From contig JAZRMK010000045.1 in NCBI GenBank assembly GCA_045647525.1, positions 1 through 23,804 on the forward strand: a stretch of DNA of 23,804 nucleotides. The letters run 5' to 3'. This document shows positions 21,763 through 23,804 of this stretch, piece after piece. How positions within the stretch are numbered: the stretch's first letter is position 1; each line of letters starts with the position of its first letter. The position numbers and the translations under genes were made by a program. The stretch comes from UMGS172 sp045647525 (GTDB lineage Bacteria; Bacillota; Clostridia; Oscillospirales; Acutalibacteraceae). The notes under the pieces are model-generated. The model worked only from the letters and a program-made list of their open reading frames with translations. It was not told where the DNA came from and did not search any database.

Positions 21763-23804
21763 ATGCTGATTAAATATAAAATCCACGAGCTTTCAAAAGA
21801 TTTTGAGGTTTCGAGCAAGGATATTATTACTCTTCTCAAAGACAAATTGGGTGTTGATAAAAAGAGTCAGACCTCTCTGGAGGATACAGAACTGAACTTT
21901 ATTTTCGACCATATCACCAAGAGTCATGAGGTCATGAGTTTTGATGAATATTTTGCCGCAGGTAAAGCAGCAAGAGATAAAAGAGCACAGGAGAAAAAGG
22001 CCGAAAAGGACCGCAAGTTAGCCGAGCAGATGGCTATTTTGGAACAGTTCAAGGCGGCACAAGAGGCTGAAAAAGCAAAGAATGCTCCCAAAGCAGAGTC
22101 TAAAAAGGAAGCACCTGTCAAGGAAGCAAAGCCTGTTGAAAAAACTCAGCCGAAACCTGCTCAGAAGGCTCCTGCAAAGCCTGCACAAAAGGCAGAAGTC
22201 AAAGCAGAGGCTAAGGCAGAAGAACCCAAGGTTCAAAGAGAACCCGTTAACATTCCGCCCAGACCCAAGAAGGAAAAGAAGGGCGAGGCACCCAATCGCG
22301 GCCCTGTCGAAATTCGCAAGGTCGACACACGTGCTTCCAATATCAATATTGATAAATACAACGAGCGCTACGAAAATATTGCTCCTGCAAATGCTATGAA
22401 GGATAATCATCAGCGCAAGCAAAAGATCAAGCAGAAGTCGCAGGATTATCGCCGTCCTCAGAGCGCAAAGCGTGAAACTGAGGCAGATAAACTTCGCAGA
22501 CTTCAACTCGAAAAGATCAAGAAGACTCCCATCACTGTTACTATCGGTGATGAAATGACGGTTGCAGAGCTGGCAGCAGCTATGAAGAAAACTGCCGCTG
22601 AGGTTATCAAGCAGTTGATGAAACTCGGAATGCTTGTTACTGCCAACCAGACTATTGATTACGACACTGCCGAAATCGTTGCAACCGAGATGGGCTGCAA
22701 GGTTCAGCGTGAAGTCGTTGTTACCATTGAAGAGAGAATTATGGATATTTCGGAGGATACCGAGGAAACACTTAAACCCCGTAACCCCATCGTTGTTGTT
22801 ATGGGTCACGTTGACCACGGTAAGACTTCACTTCTTGACGCTATCCGTAATTCCAAGGTAACCGCAGGTGAAGCAGGCGGTATTACCCAGCACATTGGTG
22901 CTTACAGAGTAAATCACGAAGGCAACGAAATCACCTTCCTTGATACTCCCGGTCACGCAGCATTTACATCTATGCGTCAGCGTGGTGCTATGGCTACCGA
23001 TATCGCAATTCTCGTAGTTGCCGCAGATGACGGTATTATGCCGCAGACTATTGAGGCTATCAACCATGCGAAAGCTGCAAAGGTTCAGATAATCGTTGCT
23101 ATAAATAAGATGGATAAGCCCGAGGCTAACCCCGACAGAATCAAGCAGCAGCTCACCGAGCACGGCCTTGTTCCTGAGGAGTGGGGCGGTGACATTATCT
23201 GTGTTCCCGTTTCGGCTAAGACTCACGACGGCATCGACGACCTTCTTGCAAACGTTCTGCTTATTGCAGAAATGCAGGAACTCAAAGCCAACCCCGACCG
23301 TAAGGGTAAGGGTGTTGTTATTGAAGCCCGACTTGATAAGGGAAGAGGCCCTGTTGCAACACTTCTCGTTCAGAATGGCACTCTCCGTTCGGGCGATATT
23401 ATCGTTGCAGGATCGGCAGTAGGACGCGTTCGTGTAATGCTTGATGAAAACGGAAAGACCGTTAAAGAAGCAGGTCCTGCTTGCCCGGTTGAGATTACCG
23501 GTCTTGATGAAGTTCCGTCTGCCGGCGATAATTTCGATGCTGTTTCTGATGAGCGTCTGGCACGTCAGCTTGTTGAGCAGAGAAAGCAAAAGGCTAAAGA
23601 AGCTCAGTTTAGCGCCGCATCTAAGGTTACTTTGGATAATCTCTTCAGTCACTTGGAAGATGGCGATATGAAGGAGCTTAACATTATTATCAAGGCAGAC
23701 GTTCAAGGTTCTGTTGAAGCAGTTCGCGAAAGCTTAGAAAAGCTTACCAACGAAGAGGTTAGAGTTAAGGTTATTCACGGTGGCGTTGGTGCAATCAACG
23801 AGTC
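21763..23804 (+). CDS. infB: Translation initiation factor IF-2, 5' part (3' end outside window)
   Basis: IF-2 is the GTPase that brings initiator fMet-tRNA to the 30S subunit and promotes subunit joining. The visible 680 codons include the N-terminal IF2_N motif (KYKIHELSKDFEVSSKDIIT), a Lys/Ala/Pro/Glu-rich linker (about 85-190), a second IF2_N unit (from about 260) and the G domain. G1 is GHVDHGKT at residues 348-355, followed by GGITQHIGAY (G2), DTPGHAAF (G3) and NKMD (G4). Domain II and the start of domain III follow, ending at GGVGAINE. ATG 21763 has AAGGAGG (21748-21754) 8 nt upstream. The gene continues past the window; a further roughly 150-200 residues are expected. Confidence 0.97.
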   Translation, partial: MLIKYKIHELSKDFEVSSKDIITLLKDKLGVDKKSQTSLEDTELNFIFDHITKSHEVMSFDEYFAAGKAARDKRAQEKKAEKDRKLAEQMAILEQFKAAQEAEKAKNAPKAESKKEAPVKEAKPVEKTQPKPAQKAPAKPAQKAEVKAEAKAEEPKVQREPVNIPPRPKKEKKGEAPNRGPVEIRKVDTRASNINIDKYNERYENIAPANAMKDNHQRKQKIKQKSQDYRRPQSAKRETEADKLRRLQLEKIKKTPITVTIGDEMTVAELAAAMKKTAAEVIKQLMKLGMLVTANQTIDYDTAEIVATEMGCKVQREVVVTIEERIMDISEDTEETLKPRNPIVVVMGHVDHGKTSLLDAIRNSKVTAGEAGGITQHIGAYRVNHEGNEITFLDTPGHAAFTSMRQRGAMATDIAILVVAADDGIMPQTIEAINHAKAAKVQIIVAINKMDKPEANPDRIKQQLTEHGLVPEEWGGDIICVPVSAKTHDGIDDLLANVLLIAEMQELKANPDRKGKGVVIEARLDKGRGPVATLLVQNGTLRSGDIIVAGSAVGRVRVMLDENGKTVKEAGPACPVEITGLDEVPSAGDNFDAVSDERLARQLVEQRKQKAKEAQFSAASKVTLDNLFSHLEDGDMKELNIIIKADVQGSVEAVRESLEKLTNEEVRVKVIHGGVGAINE

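Noticed and set aside
22018..23706. Long minus-strand open frames opposite infB (266 and 292 codons)
   Set aside because: Antisense shadows of infB; composition is Leu/Ser/Cys-rich without family motifs, and the infB reading frame is unmistakable.
1..23804. CRISPR arrays, insertion sequences, prophage genes, tRNA or rRNA genes
   Set aside because: No regularly spaced direct repeats, transposase or integrase motifs, tRNA-like cloverleaves or rRNA sequence were seen on either strand by eye.

Overview
The window looks like chromosome from a low-to-mid GC Gram-positive bacterium, most likely an anaerobic gut-type Clostridia (Oscillospirales or Ruminococcaceae-like). The evidence is the rimP-nusA-ylxR-ylxQ-infB gene order, a T-box leader in front of pheST, near-consensus sigma-A promoters with 17-nt spacers, strong AGGAGG-type ribosome binding sites with several TTG/GTG starts, and a BspA-type leucine-rich-repeat lipoprotein. 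The exact taxon is inference. I see no rRNA, tRNA, CRISPR array, insertion sequence or phage gene.

Layout. (1) 1-2067, plus strand: the 3' part of glyA (serine hydroxymethyltransferase), then fba (class II aldolase) and a strong terminator. (2) 2131-3354, minus strand: a slightly short enolase. (3) 3429-9256, plus strand: a sigma-A promoter followed by a tightly packed set, namely an HprK-like P-loop kinase, the rRNA methyltransferase rlmB, a 983-residue membrane protein, and a Wzy_C/O-antigen-ligase-like membrane protein overlapping it by ATGA; a hairpin closes the set. (4) 9274-9894: a YitT-type membrane protein. (5) 9898-13750, minus strand: pheS-pheT under a Phe-specific T-box riboswitch, ending at a bidirectional terminator shared with yitT. 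(6) 13798-19428, plus strand: a consensus promoter, a BspA-like LRR lipoprotein, mnmE and mnmG (tRNA U34 modification) and a short-chain dehydrogenase. (7) 19455 to the end, plus strand: a perfect TTGACA-N17-TATAAT promoter, a leader hairpin, then rimP, nusA, ylxR (rnpM), ylxQ and infB; infB runs off the window.

Most of the window is housekeeping: glycolysis, one-carbon metabolism, Phe-tRNA charging, tRNA and rRNA modification, and translation/transcription factors. The accessory part is the 3.5-9.2 kb operon. Its 983-residue product has the membrane core and cytoplasmic loop order of a P1-type (heavy-metal-like) ATPase, but every catalytic signature I can align is altered or absent: the phosphorylated Asp is Val, TGD is PED, HP is SP, and no TGE or GDGxND is found. 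It also carries an acidic, low-complexity N-terminal extension of about 440 residues. This apparent pseudo-ATPase is translationally coupled to a polymerase/ligase-type membrane protein and shares a transcript with an HprK-like kinase. This is the best candidate here for an undescribed system; its function is unknown.
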